A DNA stretch of 64,000 nucleotides, from positions 54,540 through 118,539 of the forward strand of contig NZ_PCOQ01000021.1 of NCBI RefSeq assembly GCF_002975275.1. Direction: 5' to 3'. Shown here one piece after another: positions 19,942-29,368 of this stretch (its first letter is position 1; the number at the start of each line of letters is the position of its first letter). The translations under genes were made by a program, and so were the position numbers. The notes under the pieces were generated by a model, which worked only from the letters and a program-made list of their open reading frames with translations, ran no database searches and was not told the origin of the DNA. Source of the DNA: Achromobacter sp. MYb9 (GTDB taxonomy: Bacteria; Pseudomonadota; Gammaproteobacteria; Burkholderiales; Burkholderiaceae_B).

Positions 19942-20815
19942 GGCGCTTGCCTCCCTGGCCGCCCTGGCCTTGACGCATCCAGCGCTTGAAGCGCGCCGGA
20001 TCCCAGATGCCTTGCGGCAGGAACAACACAATCACCACCAGAATCACTCCGTTCGCGATCAGGCGCAAATCCGCGAAGCCGCGCAGCAGCTCGGGCAGCA
20101 CCGTAATGATGAAGCTGCCCAGTACCGGACCGGCCAGGCCGCCGATGCCGCCCAGGATGGCCATGGTCAGGATTTCAACGCCACGGTCGAAACCGTATTC
20201 GTTGGGGCCGATGAAGAAGGTCAGGTGCGCGTTCAGGGCGCCGGCCAGGCCGGCGATCATCGCGCCCGCCACGAAGGCCAGCATTTTGTTGGCGCGCACG
20301 TCGATGCCCATCAGGCCCGCGGCCGTTTCGTCGCCGCGAATGGCGTCGAACGAGCGGCCGATCTTGGACGCGCGAACGCGCCACAGCACGAACAGGACAA
20401 TGACGACCGCCACCACCACATGCCACCACTGCGTCAGCTGCGGGATGCCGTTCAGGCCCAGCGCGCCGCCGGTCAGGGACTCGGTGTTCAGGATGGTCAC
20501 GCGAACGACTTCACCGAAGCCCAGCGTGGCCATGGCCAGATAGACCCCTGACAAGCGCAAGGTCGGCAAGCCGATCAGCGCCGCGACCAGGGCTGGCGCC
20601 GCCATGCCCCCGGCCAGTGCAACCGAGAACGGCGCGTCGTAGTTCATGGTGAGCAGCGCGGCGGTGTAAGCCCCGATGCCCATGAAAGCGGCGTTTGCCA
20701 TGGCAAGCATGCCGCAAGCCAGGGTCAGCCAGATGGAGAGGGCCAGCAAGGCGTTGGTGCCCAGCGTAAGCACCAGGTTGCCGTAGATGGCCCAGAAGTT
20801 TTCGAATCCGCTCAT
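19934..20815 (-). CDS. livM: Branched-chain amino acid ABC transporter permease LivM
   Basis: An inner-membrane permease of 293 residues with eight or more hydrophobic segments and the LivM/LivH family loop AIRGDETAAGLMGIDVRANKMLAF, which docks the ATPases. It pairs with LivH to form the channel. Start ATG at 20815 lies three bases after the livH stop; the end overlaps livG. The C-terminus carries a charged cytoplasmic tail. Confidence 0.94.
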
Positions 20816-20818
20816 TCT

Positions 20819-21700
20819 TTAAGCCTTGCGTTGAACCACTTTGCCGAACAGACCTTGCGGGCGCACCAGCAGGATCAGGAACAGCAGGCCGAAAGCCACC
20901 GCATCGCGCATGGTGGAGCCGACGTACGCGACGGACAGCACCTCGGCGAAGCCCAGGAAAAGTCCGCCCAGCATGGCACCGCGGATGTCGCCCATGCCGC
21001 CCAGGATGATGACCGCGATGCCCTTGTGCAGCATCGGCTGGCCCATCAGCGGGAATAGCGCGTTGGAATACAGCCCGATCAGCACGCCGGCCACGCCACC
21101 CAGGGCAGCCGCGGCGAACGAGGTGGTGACGAACAGTTTTTCGACGTTGATACCCAGCAGCCAGGCGGCTTTGGGCGATTCGGCGATGGCGCGCAGCGCG
21201 CGGCCGAACTGCGTGCGGCGCATGACATACATCAGCACGGCCATCAGCGCGAACGACAGGAAGATGATGCCGAGTTCGATGACCGTCAGGTGCAGGCCGG
21301 CTACTTCGATGACTTCCTCGGGCACGGTGCCGTGCGGGAAGCGCAGGTTGCTGGCGCCGAAAATGCTTTGGGCGCCATTGTTCAGGATGATGCCCACGCC
21401 AATCGTGGCGATCATGGGGATCAAGTGCGGTGCGTTGCGCTTGCGCAGGGGCTTGAGCACCAGGTAGTCGATGATGACCCCGGTGAAGCCAGCCACGAAG
21501 AACGCGACCATCAGCGCACCCCACAGGGGCAGGCCGAATTGCTGAACGACGAACAGTGCCGCGTAGGCGCCAACCATGAAGACGGCGCCGTGCGCCAGGT
21601 TGATCACCCCGAGCACGCCGAAAATCAGCGTGAAGCCCAGCGCGAACAGTGCATACACACAGCCCAGCGACAAGGCATTGACGAATTGTTGTTCGAACAT
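20819..21700 (-). CDS. livH: Branched-chain amino acid ABC transporter permease LivH
   Basis: The partner permease, 293 residues, starting MFEQQFVNALSLGCVYALFALGFTLIFGVLGVINLAHG when read in segments, the highly conserved LivH N-terminus. The ATPase-docking loop is AIAESPKAAWLLGINVEKLF. A 24-codon upstream extension of the frame is rejected since MFEQ is the conserved start. A strong terminator-like hairpin lies between the binding protein gene and livH, so the membrane genes probably receive only part of the transcripts. Confidence 0.94.
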   Translation of the reverse strand: MFEQQFVNALSLGCVYALFALGFTLIFGVLGVINLAHGAVFMVGAYAALFVVQQFGLPLWGALMVAFFVAGFTGVIIDYLVLKPLRKRNAPHLIPMIATIGVGIILNNGAQSIFGASNLRFPHGTVPEEVIEVAGLHLTVIELGIIFLSFALMAVLMYVMRRTQFGRALRAIAESPKAAWLLGINVEKLFVTTSFAAAALGGVAGVLIGLYSNALFPLMGQPMLHKGIAVIILGGMGDIRGAMLGGLFLGFAEVLSVAYVGSTMRDAVAFGLLFLILLVRPQGLFGKVVQRKA

Positions 21701-21796
21701 GATGGGACTTTCCAGATCTATGAGGGCCTCCACGCGCCCGCTGCGTGGTCTAGCTCTCCCGAGGGAGGCCATTTTTGTCTTGGGACGGCCCTACGA

Positions 21797-21857
21797 TAAA
21801 AAGCGCCTTGCGGACAGCCGGGCCGTCCGCAAGGCGCATCCCCCCGCGCGGGGATGC
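21797..21857 (-). terminator. Intra-operon terminator/attenuator between binding protein gene and livH
   Basis: A 13-bp perfect stem (GCGCCTTGCGGAC at 21803-21815 with 21825-21837) is followed on the minus strand by TTTTTAT. A second hairpin GCATCCCC/GGGGATGC overlaps just before it (21836-21857). This is a full intrinsic terminator inside what is functionally one operon, and should keep binding protein mRNA in excess over permease mRNA. Confidence 0.85.
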
Positions 21858-21864
21858 GTACTGC

Positions 21865-23019
21865 TTACTTCTCGATGACGTACTTGCCGTCCTTGGTCAC
21901 GCTGACGATCGGCGCCTGGTCGGCGTCATAGCCGGCGGGTTTGCCGGCACGGTCGTTGGCTTGACGGAACTTGAACGCGCCGGTGGCGCCGGTCCAGGTT
22001 ACGGAAGGCAGGGCGTCGCGCAGGGCAGCGCGGTCCTTGGGCAGTTCGCCGGTCAGCTTGGTGTTCTTCAGCGCCTGGGCCACGATGTACATGGCGTCAT
22101 ACGACTGGGCGGCGAACTGGTCGGGCGAACCATTGAACTTGGCCTTGTAGGCGCCAATGAACTTGACGTTCTCGGGGGCCTTGTTCTCGATCGACCACGG
22201 GCTGCCGATCCACAGATTGTTCGATGCGCCACCGGGGGCCAGGTCGAAAATCTTGACCGAGTTCATGCCGTTGCCGCCGATGACCGGCACGTTCAGACCC
22301 AGTTGGCGAGCCTGCACCATGATCGGGGCGCCTTCGGCCAGCAGTGCAGACAGCACGATGGCGTCGGGGTTGGTGCCCTTGATCTTGGTCAGCTGGGCCT
22401 TGAAGTCCACGTCGCCCTTGGCGAACGTTTCGGTCGTGGTGACCGGAATCTTCTGGTCTTCCAGGGCCTTCTTGAAGTTGTCGTAGCCGCTCTTGGTGAA
22501 GACGTCGTCGTTGCCGTAGAGCACCGCCACGTTCTTCAGGCCGGTCTTGGCCTTGACGGTGGAGATGGTGGCCGGCAGCACGTCGGCTTCGGTGACCGAG
22601 TTGCGGAACACATAGTTGCCGATGGACGTGATGCCGTCGGCGGTGTTGGACGTGCCGAAGGCAACCGTCTTGGCGGCTTGGGCGATCGGGTCGGCGGCTT
22701 GGGCCGAGTTCGACAGCGTCGGGCCGAAGACCATCAGGACGTTGTCCTTGAAGATCAGTTTCTTGAAGACGTTGATGGCTTCTTCTTTCTTGCCTTGTTC
22801 GTCCTCGACCACCAGCACGAGCTTGTTGCCGTTGATACCGCCCGCAGCATTGATTTCATCAGCGGCAAGCTGGAAACCGTTGCGGATCGAGACGCCGTAC
22901 TGAGCGGCGCCGCCGGACAGGGCTTCCGCCACACCCAGCTTGATGTCAGCCGCGTTCGCAGCCGGGACGATACCGGCGGCGATCAGCGCGGCCAGCAGCT
23001 TCTTGGTCTTGGATTGCAT
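21865..23019 (-). CDS. Branched-chain amino acid ABC transporter periplasmic binding protein
   Basis: A LivJ/LivK-type (type I periplasmic binding protein, Peripla_BP_6) protein of 384 residues. A Sec signal peptide (MQSKTKKLLAALIAAGIVPAANA) ends at about residue 23, followed by the mature start ADIKLGVAEALSGG. It delivers substrate to LivHM. The frame extends 36 codons upstream but the ATG at 23019 starts the signal peptide. It is the first gene of the liv operon; a terminator after it suggests differential expression. The 260-bp gap upstream must hold the promoter. Family members bind leucine-type or aromatic amino acids or amides; the pocket cannot be read reliably. Confidence 0.93.
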   Translation of the reverse strand: MQSKTKKLLAALIAAGIVPAANAADIKLGVAEALSGGAAQYGVSIRNGFQLAADEINAAGGINGNKLVLVVEDEQGKKEEAINVFKKLIFKDNVLMVFGPTLSNSAQAADPIAQAAKTVAFGTSNTADGITSIGNYVFRNSVTEADVLPATISTVKAKTGLKNVAVLYGNDDVFTKSGYDNFKKALEDQKIPVTTTETFAKGDVDFKAQLTKIKGTNPDAIVLSALLAEGAPIMVQARQLGLNVPVIGGNGMNSVKIFDLAPGGASNNLWIGSPWSIENKAPENVKFIGAYKAKFNGSPDQFAAQSYDAMYIVAQALKNTKLTGELPKDRAALRDALPSVTWTGATGAFKFRQANDRAGKPAGYDADQAPIVSVTKDGKYVIEK

Positions 23020-23280
23020 GGTTGATACCACCTTAAAGTCTGTCTCGGAATATTGGTAATCCGGGCTGGTGTAATCCCGCCGGATTGACGTCTTATGCCG
23101 CCTAAAGGCGTCATGATTGCGCGTCAAGACCCGGGATATTACTCCTTTGTATCAGGCCGAAACTCGAATGTGGTTCGAGAAAAGCCCCAAAACCGCCCAT
23201 TTTTTTGTAAAAAACGCGGTATTACTAGCAAAAACCCTACGCTTCGCCGAATGCCGTTCAGGCTGCGGCGAACCTCCCTG

Positions 23281-24378
23281 CTACCTGCCCGACAGCGCCA
23301 CGCCCAGGTACTGGTCGTAAGCGTTTTCGGTCAAGCGGAACCACGGCATCTCGCTGTCGCGAAAGCCCATGTAACTGTCGTATATGGCCTTGAACTTCGG
23401 GTCTTTGGCCGCCAAGTCCTGGTATGCCTGCTGCGTGGTCTCGAAGGCCACGTCCATGATGGAGCGGGGAAACGCGCGCACTTGCGTGCCATTTGCCGTC
23501 AATTGCGCCAGCGCGGCGGGATTGCGGGCGTCGTAGCGCGCGGTCAAGGAGACATGCGCGGCCAGCGCGGCGGCCTGCACCACCGCCTGGTAATGCTTGG
23601 GCAGCTTGTTCCAGGCCTCGTCATTGATATAGAGCGACAACTGTTCGCCGGCCGCCCACCAGCCGGGTGCGTAGTAATACTTAGCTACTTTATTCAGGCC
23701 CAGCTTGTCGTCGTCATAGGCGCCCGCGCCGGCCACGGCTTGCAGACCGCCTTTTTCGAAGGCCTCGGCCAACGGCTTGGCCGGGTCGGCCGGCTGCGGC
23801 GCTACGCCCATGCGACCGAGCACATCGGCGGCCAGGCCGCCGACCCGCATTTTCAGGTCTTTCAGGTCGGCCAGCCGCTTGATTTCACGGGTGTACCAGC
23901 CGCCCATCTGCGCGCCGGTGTTGCCCAGCGGGAAGTTGATGATCTTTTCGGGTTTGAAGAGCTCGCGGGTCAGGCGCAAGCCGTCGCCTTCGTTCATCCA
24001 GGCGTTCATCTGGCGCGCGTTCAACCCGAAGGGCACGGCGGCGTCAAAGCAGAAGGCGGGATTTTTGGCGAAGAGGAAGCGGGACGAGCCATGGCCGCAT
24101 TCCACCTTGTTGGTGGAGACGGCTTCCAGCAAGTCGGATGCCGGCGCGATCTCGCCCTCGGGGTAGTGGCGGATGTTGAACTTGCCGCCCGTGGCTTCCG
24201 AGACGATTTTGCAGAAATGTTCGCCGGCGCCGATACGCAGGTCCAGGGCGGCGGGAAAAGCAGACGACAGGCGCCAGCTCAGGGACGGCATGTCCTGCGC
24301 GAACGCAGGCGCGCTGACGGCGGCCCCGGTGGCGACGGCGCCGAGTCCGGCGTGCTTCAAGAATGAACGTCGTTGCAT
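23281..24378 (-). CDS. TRAP transporter solute-binding protein (DctP family)
   Basis: A 365-residue periplasmic binding protein with a twin-arginine-type leader (MQRRSFLKHAGLGAVATG) cleaved after about residue 28. The mature part has the DctP-family layout including SSRFLFAKNPAFCF and the FPLGNTGAQMGGW region, typical of the dimeric-type TRAP binders that take 2-keto acids or other carboxylates. No DctQ or DctM membrane gene is in the neighbourhood, so it must work with a distant membrane pair. It is flanked by the liv operon and pmbA on the same strand but separated by gaps from both. Confidence 0.9.
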   Translation of the reverse strand: MQRRSFLKHAGLGAVATGAAVSAPAFAQDMPSLSWRLSSAFPAALDLRIGAGEHFCKIVSEATGGKFNIRHYPEGEIAPASDLLEAVSTNKVECGHGSSRFLFAKNPAFCFDAAVPFGLNARQMNAWMNEGDGLRLTRELFKPEKIINFPLGNTGAQMGGWYTREIKRLADLKDLKMRVGGLAADVLGRMGVAPQPADPAKPLAEAFEKGGLQAVAGAGAYDDDKLGLNKVAKYYYAPGWWAAGEQLSLYINDEAWNKLPKHYQAVVQAAALAAHVSLTARYDARNPAALAQLTANGTQVRAFPRSIMDVAFETTQQAYQDLAAKDPKFKAIYDSYMGFRDSEMPWFRLTENAYDQYLGVALSGR

Positions 24379-24510
24379 CTCTCTTTGCTCCTTACAGCAA
24401 CACCTGGGACTTCGAGCAATACCCGCCGGATATTACACGCTGGCGGGGCTTGGAATCGCTAGAGGAATTCCCGAGCCGGTAAGGGAATGCAAAGACGGGG
24501 ACATGCGAAG

Positions 24511-24540
24511 ACGCGCGGCAGCCGGGGCGGCCGCGCGTCG
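24511..24540 (-). terminator. Hairpin after pmbA
   Basis: GACGCGCGGC (24511-24520) pairs perfectly with 24531-24540 around a ten-base loop, seven bases after the pmbA stop. On the minus strand it is followed by TTCGCATG, with no real T-run, so it may act as a 3'-end stabiliser rather than an efficient terminator. Confidence 0.5.
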
Positions 24541-24547
24541 GGCGGGA

Positions 24548-25912
24548 TCAGGTGCCCGCGATGGCCATTTGCTCGATCAGGATCGAACCCGTGGTCTTGG
24601 TGCCGCGCGAAATGGTGTCCGCGCCCACGGCCACGATCTGCTGGAACATGTCGGCCAGGTTGCCGGCGATGGTGATTTCCTGGACGGCATGCTGGATCTT
24701 GCCGTTTTCGACCCAATAGCCAAACGCGCCGCGCGAATAATCGCCCGTCACGTAGTTGACGCCCTGGCCGATCAGTTCGGTGACGAGGAAGCCCGTGCCC
24801 AGCTTCTTCAGCATGGCTTCGAAGTTGTCGCCGCGCTTGGTCAGCGTGGAGCTGAACACCAGGTTGTGCGAGCCGCCAGCGTTGCCGGTGGTGGTCATGC
24901 CCAGCTTGCGGGCCGTGTAGGAAGACAGGAAATAGCCTTCCAGCACGCCGGCCGACACCACGTTGCGGTGGCGCGTGCGCACGCCTTCGTCGTCGAACGG
25001 CGAACTGCCCATGCCGCCGGGGATGTGGGGGTCTTCGGTCAGGTTGATGTGCTTGGGGAAGATCGGCTTGCCCAGCGAATCCACCAGAAAGCTGGCCTTG
25101 CGATAGAGCGCGCCGCCATTGACCGCCTGGGTCAGCGCGCCGACCAGCCCCAGCGCCAGCGGCGCTTCGAACAAGACAGGAAACTTGCCGGTGCGGATGC
25201 GACGAGCCGACAGGCGGCTCAGCGTGCGCTCGGCGGCATAGCGGCCGATGGCCTCGGGCGACGCCAGCTTGGCCGGATCGCGTTCCGAGGTGTACCAGTA
25301 ATCGCGCTGCATGCCGTTGCCGCGGCCCGCGATGGGCGCCACGGACAGGCTGTGGCGCGAATACGGGTAGCCGCCCATGAAGCCCCGGGTATTGCCCATC
25401 ACGAACTGGCCTTCGTAGGTGCCCACGGTGGCGCCGTCGGTATTGGTGATGCGGGAATCGACGTCGCGCGCGGCACGTTCGGCGCGCAATGCGAGTTCGG
25501 CCGCCTCTTCGGTGGACACGCTCCAGGCGCGGTGCAGGTCCAGGTCGGGGAATTCGGTGGCCAACTGGTCGGCGTCGGGCAGCCCGGCGGCCGGATCGGC
25601 GGCGGTATGGCGGGCGATGTGCCAGGCAGCTTCGACCGTCTGGCGCAGGGCCGCTTCAGAAAAATCAGAGGTCGAGGCGGACCCGCGGCTCTGGCCGGCG
25701 TAGACCGTCAGATCCAGCGAACGGTCGCGCGTCTGCTCAACGGTTTCGATGTCGTTCTTTCGGACCGAGACCGACAGGCCCAGGCTTTCCGAGACTTCCG
25801 CCGCGGCGTCCGAGGCGCCGATCTGGCGCGCATAGGCGAGGGTTTGTTCGACGAGTTCGGAAAAACGCGCGTGATTCGCCGCCAGCGGCAAGGATGAGGA
25901 GGTTTTAACCAT
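24548..25912 (-). CDS. pmbA: TldE/PmbA metalloprotease subunit
   Basis: PmbA (TldE) with TldD forms a cytoplasmic protease that matures microcin B17 and degrades antitoxin CcdA in E. coli. At 454 residues the length is normal; the C-terminal segments [13 protein letters not shown] and [23 protein letters not shown] are hallmarks of the TldE subunit, which lacks the metal site of TldD. The ATG at 25912 is preferred over an upstream extension. It is divergent from darP with 58 bp between them, the usual arrangement in proteobacteria. tldD is not in the window. Confidence 0.95.
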   Translation of the reverse strand: MVKTSSSLPLAANHARFSELVEQTLAYARQIGASDAAAEVSESLGLSVSVRKNDIETVEQTRDRSLDLTVYAGQSRGSASTSDFSEAALRQTVEAAWHIARHTAADPAAGLPDADQLATEFPDLDLHRAWSVSTEEAAELALRAERAARDVDSRITNTDGATVGTYEGQFVMGNTRGFMGGYPYSRHSLSVAPIAGRGNGMQRDYWYTSERDPAKLASPEAIGRYAAERTLSRLSARRIRTGKFPVLFEAPLALGLVGALTQAVNGGALYRKASFLVDSLGKPIFPKHINLTEDPHIPGGMGSSPFDDEGVRTRHRNVVSAGVLEGYFLSSYTARKLGMTTTGNAGGSHNLVFSSTLTKRGDNFEAMLKKLGTGFLVTELIGQGVNYVTGDYSRGAFGYWVENGKIQHAVQEITIAGNLADMFQQIVAVGADTISRGTKTTGSILIEQMAIAGT

Positions 25913-25970
25913 TGCTGTCCAATTTGCAGAGACGGTTATCATAGCCAAGTCTGTCAACGCGCAGTTTTCC

Positions 25971-26522
25971 ATGAATTCCCATACTGAAGAAGAATCCGTC
26001 GACGACGGTTACGATGAAAACGGCTACGACCGTCCCAGCAAGTCCCAGGTCAAGCGTGAAATGCACGCCTTGCTGGACCTGGGCAAACAGCTGATCGAAC
26101 TGTCCCCCGAACGCCTCAAGCAGCTGCCGCTGGCCGAACGCCTCTATGAGGCGATCCGCATGGCGCAGCGCACGACCGGCCGCGAAGGCCGCCGCCGGCA
26201 GGTCCATTTCGTGGGCAAGCTGATGCGCGACGCCCCCGCCGACGAGATCCGCGCCCAGCTCGATGTCTGGGAAAACGGTTCACGCGAGGAAACCGCCGCG
26301 ATGCATCGGCTGGAAACGCTGCGCGACCGCCTGCTGGACGACGACGATCTGCTGACCAAGCTGTTGGCGAACAATCCCCAAGCCGATGCGCAGCAGTTGC
26401 GCACGCTGATCCGCGCCGCGCGCAAGGAAAAGCTGGCCAACGCCGCGCTGCTGCAAGGCCAGGAGCCGCAGAAGAAGCACTATCGCGCGCTGTTCCAGGC
26501 GCTGAAGACCCTGACGCTCTGA
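25971..26522 (+). CDS. darP: Ribosome-associated protein DarP (YjgA)
   Basis: DarP/YjgA joins late 50S assembly intermediates. The 183-residue protein is helical and highly charged, with an acidic N-terminal tail and the family motifs [37 protein letters not shown] and the C-terminal [14 protein letters not shown]. It is divergent from pmbA, the conserved pairing. The carboxylesterase follows after 33 bp on the same strand. Confidence 0.95.
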   Translation: MNSHTEEESVDDGYDENGYDRPSKSQVKREMHALLDLGKQLIELSPERLKQLPLAERLYEAIRMAQRTTGREGRRRQVHFVGKLMRDAPADEIRAQLDVWENGSREETAAMHRLETLRDRLLDDDDLLTKLLANNPQADAQQLRTLIRAARKEKLANAALLQGQEPQKKHYRALFQALKTLTL

Positions 26523-26555
26523 TCCCTCACCCCTGATTTTTCCCGCCGGCCGTCC

Positions 26556-27233
26556 ATGAACGCATCTACCGACCTGCTCGATTGCATCGAGATCGAAACC
26601 GCCCCCCACCCCACGCACGCCGTGATCTGGCTGCACGGCCTGGGGGCCGACGGCAATGACTTCGCGCCCATCGTCCCGGAACTGGACCTGCCCAAGGGCC
26701 TGGGGGTGCGTTTCGTGTTTCCGAACGCGCCGGTGCAGCGAGTGACGATCAACAACGGCATGGCGATGCGCTCGTGGTACGACATCCTGGTGATGGACCT
26801 GGTGCGCGTGGAAGACGCCAAGGGCATCCGGGCGTCCGAAGCCGCCGTCCACAAGCTGATCGCGCGTGAAAACGCCCGGGGCATCCCCACGTCGAACATC
26901 GTGCTGGCCGGCTTTTCGCAAGGCAGCGCCATGACGCTGCACACCGGCCTGCGCCTGCCGGAAAAGCTGGCAGGCATGATGGCGCTATCGGGATACCTGC
27001 CCCTGGTGGACACCGCCGAGGCCGAACGCCACAGCGCCAACAACGCCACGCCGATTTTCATGGCCCACGGCCAGTACGACCCGGTCGTGTCGCTGGCGCG
27101 CGCCGAGGCGTCGCTGGCCGAGCTGAAACGGCTGGGCTACGACGTGCGCTGGCACACCTACCCGATGCCGCATTCGGTCTGCGCCGAAGAAGTCCGCGAT
27201 ATTTCGGCGTTTTTGAATAGCGTGCTGGCCTGA
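26556..27233 (+). CDS. Carboxylesterase/phospholipase-type alpha/beta hydrolase
   Basis: A 225-residue cytoplasmic serine hydrolase of the EstB/acyl-protein-thioesterase-like family. The oxyanion segment is HGLGADGND (27-35), and the catalytic triad is S121 in GFSQGS, D175 in HGQYDPVV and H206 in MPHSVC, all correctly spaced. Relatives cleave short-chain esters or lysophospholipids; the natural substrate is unknown. It probably forms one transcript with darP. Confidence 0.92.
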   Translation: MNASTDLLDCIEIETAPHPTHAVIWLHGLGADGNDFAPIVPELDLPKGLGVRFVFPNAPVQRVTINNGMAMRSWYDILVMDLVRVEDAKGIRASEAAVHKLIARENARGIPTSNIVLAGFSQGSAMTLHTGLRLPEKLAGMMALSGYLPLVDTAEAERHSANNATPIFMAHGQYDPVVSLARAEASLAELKRLGYDVRWHTYPMPHSVCAEEVRDISAFLNSVLA

Positions 27234-27317
27234 TCGGGGCTCGACCCCGGGCTGAACTCGGACTGATCCCGGGTTCAGCCGTGACGCCCCATCCAAACGG
27301 CTAAAACCGTCTCTTGT

Positions 27318-27331
27318 ATACCAAGTGGTAT
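27318..27331. promoter_or_regulatory. Palindromic operator candidate upstream of ABC operon
   Basis: ATACCA-AG-TGGTAT, a perfect 6-bp inverted repeat with a 2-bp spacer, lies 68 bp upstream of the predicted -35. Its form resembles GntR/FCD-type operators, but no such regulator gene is adjacent. Confidence 0.4.
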
Positions 27332-27398
27332 TCCAGCCCTGAATTTTCCCGGCTGTGCTGGCGCTCGTCCATAGAGAAAAACGCCAATCCCAAAATGC

Positions 27399-27429
27399 TT
27401 GTCGCCCATTTGTATTGAATATAGTATTC
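27399..27429 (+). promoter_or_regulatory. Predicted sigma-70 promoter of ABC importer operon
   Basis: TTGTCG (27399-27404) and TAGTAT (27422-27427) with exactly 17 bp between them; each matches four of six consensus bases. The -10 overlaps a small inverted repeat GAATA-TAG-TATTC (27417-27429), a possible operator. Expected transcript start is about 115 bases before the first gene. Confidence 0.5.
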
Positions 27430-27548
27430 GATCCATGCCTTGCGGCCCGGGCAGCGATCGTTCGGGCTTCCCTGTTGTTGTCGATTCCATCCCATTGGCC
27501 GCGTTGCGCCGGGTTCGGCGCGCCATACAAGACGCAGGAGAAAGTCCC

Positions 27549-28553
27549 GTGAAATCCTTGCCATTGCCCCGCCTGGCGGGCGCGGCGCTGCTTGCGCTGC
27601 TTGCCCCGCTGGCCGCCCACGCCGAAGCCCTGAATCCCCCCGTGAAAGTCCGCTACGAAGAGGTGGTGCGCTCCATCCTTTACGTGCCCAAGTACGTGGC
27701 CCTGTCGCAGGGCTACTTCAAGGATGCCGGGCTGGACGTGTCCATGAAGACATCCCAAGGCACGGACAAGGGCATGACCGCCCTGCTGTCGGGCAGCGCG
27801 GACATCGTGCTGATCGGGCCCGAAGCGTCCATCTACGTGCAGAACAGCGAATCGCCGGTCAAGCCGAAGATCTTCGCCGGGTTGACGGCCACCGACGGCT
27901 TTTTCCTGTTGGCTCGCAAGCCCGTCGACAAGTTCGACTGGTCGATGCTCAAGGGCAAGGACATCATCGGCTTTCGTCCGGGATCCAACCCCATCGTTTT
28001 CCTGGAAACCGCGTTGCGCAAGCATGGCCTGGACCCGCAGAAGGACGTGAAACTGCTGAATAACATCGGCATCCCGGCGCGCGCCGGGGCATGGATGGCG
28101 GGCCAGGGCGAATACGGCATTTTCCTGGAGCCCGAGGCCGGTGAACTGGTGCGCAACGGCAAGGGTTATATCGTGGCCTCGGTCGGGCATGAAGTGGGCC
28201 AGGTGGACTACACCGTCTTCACCGCCACCGACAAATACATCCGCGACAACCCCAAAGTCATCCAGGCCTGGACCGACGTGGTCGCGCGTGCCGAAAAGTA
28301 TGTGAAGGACACGCCCGCCGCCACGCTGGCCCCACAGATCATGACGTTCTTTCCCGGCATGGACACGGGCGCGGTTACCGAGGCGATCGACCGCTACAAG
28401 CAATACCAGATCTGGAAGACGTCGCCGCTGGTCACGGCCGAAGCCATGTCGAAGCTGCAGGACATGCTGATCGCCAGCGCCGTCATGAAGGACACCGCCC
28501 GCGTCAAGTATGAAGACGTGGTGGTGGCCGACTTCGCCAAAAAGGCGCCGTGA
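27549..28553 (+). CDS. ABC transporter substrate-binding protein, NMT1/SsuA type
   Basis: A 334-residue periplasmic binding protein starting at a GTG (27549) with AGGAG ahead. A Sec signal peptide (hydrophobic core LAGAALLALLAPL, cleavage after AHA) is followed by a NMT1/THI5-like domain (VKVRYEEVVRSILYVPKYVALSQGYF). Such proteins bind sulfonates, pyrimidines, thiamine precursors, nitrate or urea-type compounds. It opens a four-gene operon with an ATPase, a permease and an isochorismatase-type hydrolase. The hydrolase hints at an N-carbamoyl or ureido substrate, but this is inference. An upstream 50-codon extension of the frame is rejected, as it would bury the signal peptide. Confidence 0.9.
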   Translation: MKSLPLPRLAGAALLALLAPLAAHAEALNPPVKVRYEEVVRSILYVPKYVALSQGYFKDAGLDVSMKTSQGTDKGMTALLSGSADIVLIGPEASIYVQNSESPVKPKIFAGLTATDGFFLLARKPVDKFDWSMLKGKDIIGFRPGSNPIVFLETALRKHGLDPQKDVKLLNNIGIPARAGAWMAGQGEYGIFLEPEAGELVRNGKGYIVASVGHEVGQVDYTVFTATDKYIRDNPKVIQAWTDVVARAEKYVKDTPAATLAPQIMTFFPGMDTGAVTEAIDRYKQYQIWKTSPLVTAEAMSKLQDMLIASAVMKDTARVKYEDVVVADFAKKAP

Positions 28554-29365
28554 TGGGAGCCGCCGTCCACAACCTGAAGCCGGCCGCCGCCACGGCGAAG
28601 ATCGAGCTGCGCGACGTCTGCCTGTCGTACTTCACGACCGAGGGCGAAACCGAAGCACTGTCGAACGTGTCGTTCACGCTGGCGCCGGGCGAATTCGTCA
28701 GCCTGATCGGGCAAAGCGGATGCGGCAAGAGCACCCTGCTGTCGCTGATCGCCGGGCTGATCCCGCCGACCTCGGGCGCCGTGATGATCGATGGCCAGGG
28801 CGTGACCAAGCCCAATCCGCGCATCGGCTACATGCTGCAGCAGGACTACCTGTTTGAATGGCGCACCATCCTGGACAACGTGATGCTGGGCGCCGAGATC
28901 CAGGGCAGGCGCGATGCGCGCAGCGAGGCGCGCGCCGTGCATCTGCTGGAAAAGTGCGGGCTGGGCGCGTTCCTGTCGCACACGCCGCGGCAATTGTCGG
29001 GCGGCATGCGGCAGCGCGCCGCGCTGGCCCGCACGCTGGTGACCGAGCCGGACGTGATCCTGCTGGACGAGCCGTTTTCGGCCTTGGATTCGCAGACGCG
29101 GCTGGCGATCTCGGATGAAGTCGTGGATATCCTGCGGCGCGAAGGCAAGACCGTGGTGCTGGTCACGCACGACATCGGCGAAGCCATCGCGATGACGGAC
29201 CGCGTGATCGTGCTGTCGCGCCGCCCCGGCAGGCTGAAAAGCCAATACCGCATCCACTACGGCGACGGCGCGCGGCCCACGCCTTTCCAGGCGCGCTCGC
29301 GGCCGGAATTCAATACTTACTTCAAACAGCTCTGGGACGAGCTGGACGTCCACGTGGAGGGTTGA
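28553..29365 (+). CDS. ABC transporter ATPase, SsuB/TauB type
   Basis: A 270-residue ATPase of the nitrate/sulfonate/taurine subfamily. Walker A GQSGCGKS is at 53-60, the signature is LSGGMRQRAALAR, Walker B VILLDEP, and the H-loop is VLVTHDIGEA. The ATG overlaps the stop of the binding protein gene by one base (TGATG); a GTG three bases earlier is an alternative. It energises the adjacent permease. Confidence 0.93.
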   Translation: MGAAVHNLKPAAATAKIELRDVCLSYFTTEGETEALSNVSFTLAPGEFVSLIGQSGCGKSTLLSLIAGLIPPTSGAVMIDGQGVTKPNPRIGYMLQQDYLFEWRTILDNVMLGAEIQGRRDARSEARAVHLLEKCGLGAFLSHTPRQLSGGMRQRAALARTLVTEPDVILLDEPFSALDSQTRLAISDEVVDILRREGKTVVLVTHDIGEAIAMTDRVIVLSRRPGRLKSQYRIHYGDGARPTPFQARSRPEFNTYFKQLWDELDVHVEG

Positions 29366-29368
29366 CCC

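Larger units (their letters stand above)
27234..27548. other. Intergenic region before the ABC importer operon
   Basis: No gene is seen in these 315 bases. From 27249 a hairpin GGCTGAAC...GTTCAGCC (ending 27281) without a T-run may end the esterase transcript. The stretch 27300-27430 is clearly AT-richer and carries the palindromes and promoter listed separately. No TPP riboswitch (no CTGAGA-type element) was found although the binding protein is of the NMT1 type. Confidence 0.55.

Noticed and set aside
27234..27548. TPP riboswitch suspected ahead of the NMT1-type binding protein gene
   Set aside because: No THI-box core (CTGAGA / ACYTGA) could be found on the plus strand; short palindromes and a plain promoter explain the region better.
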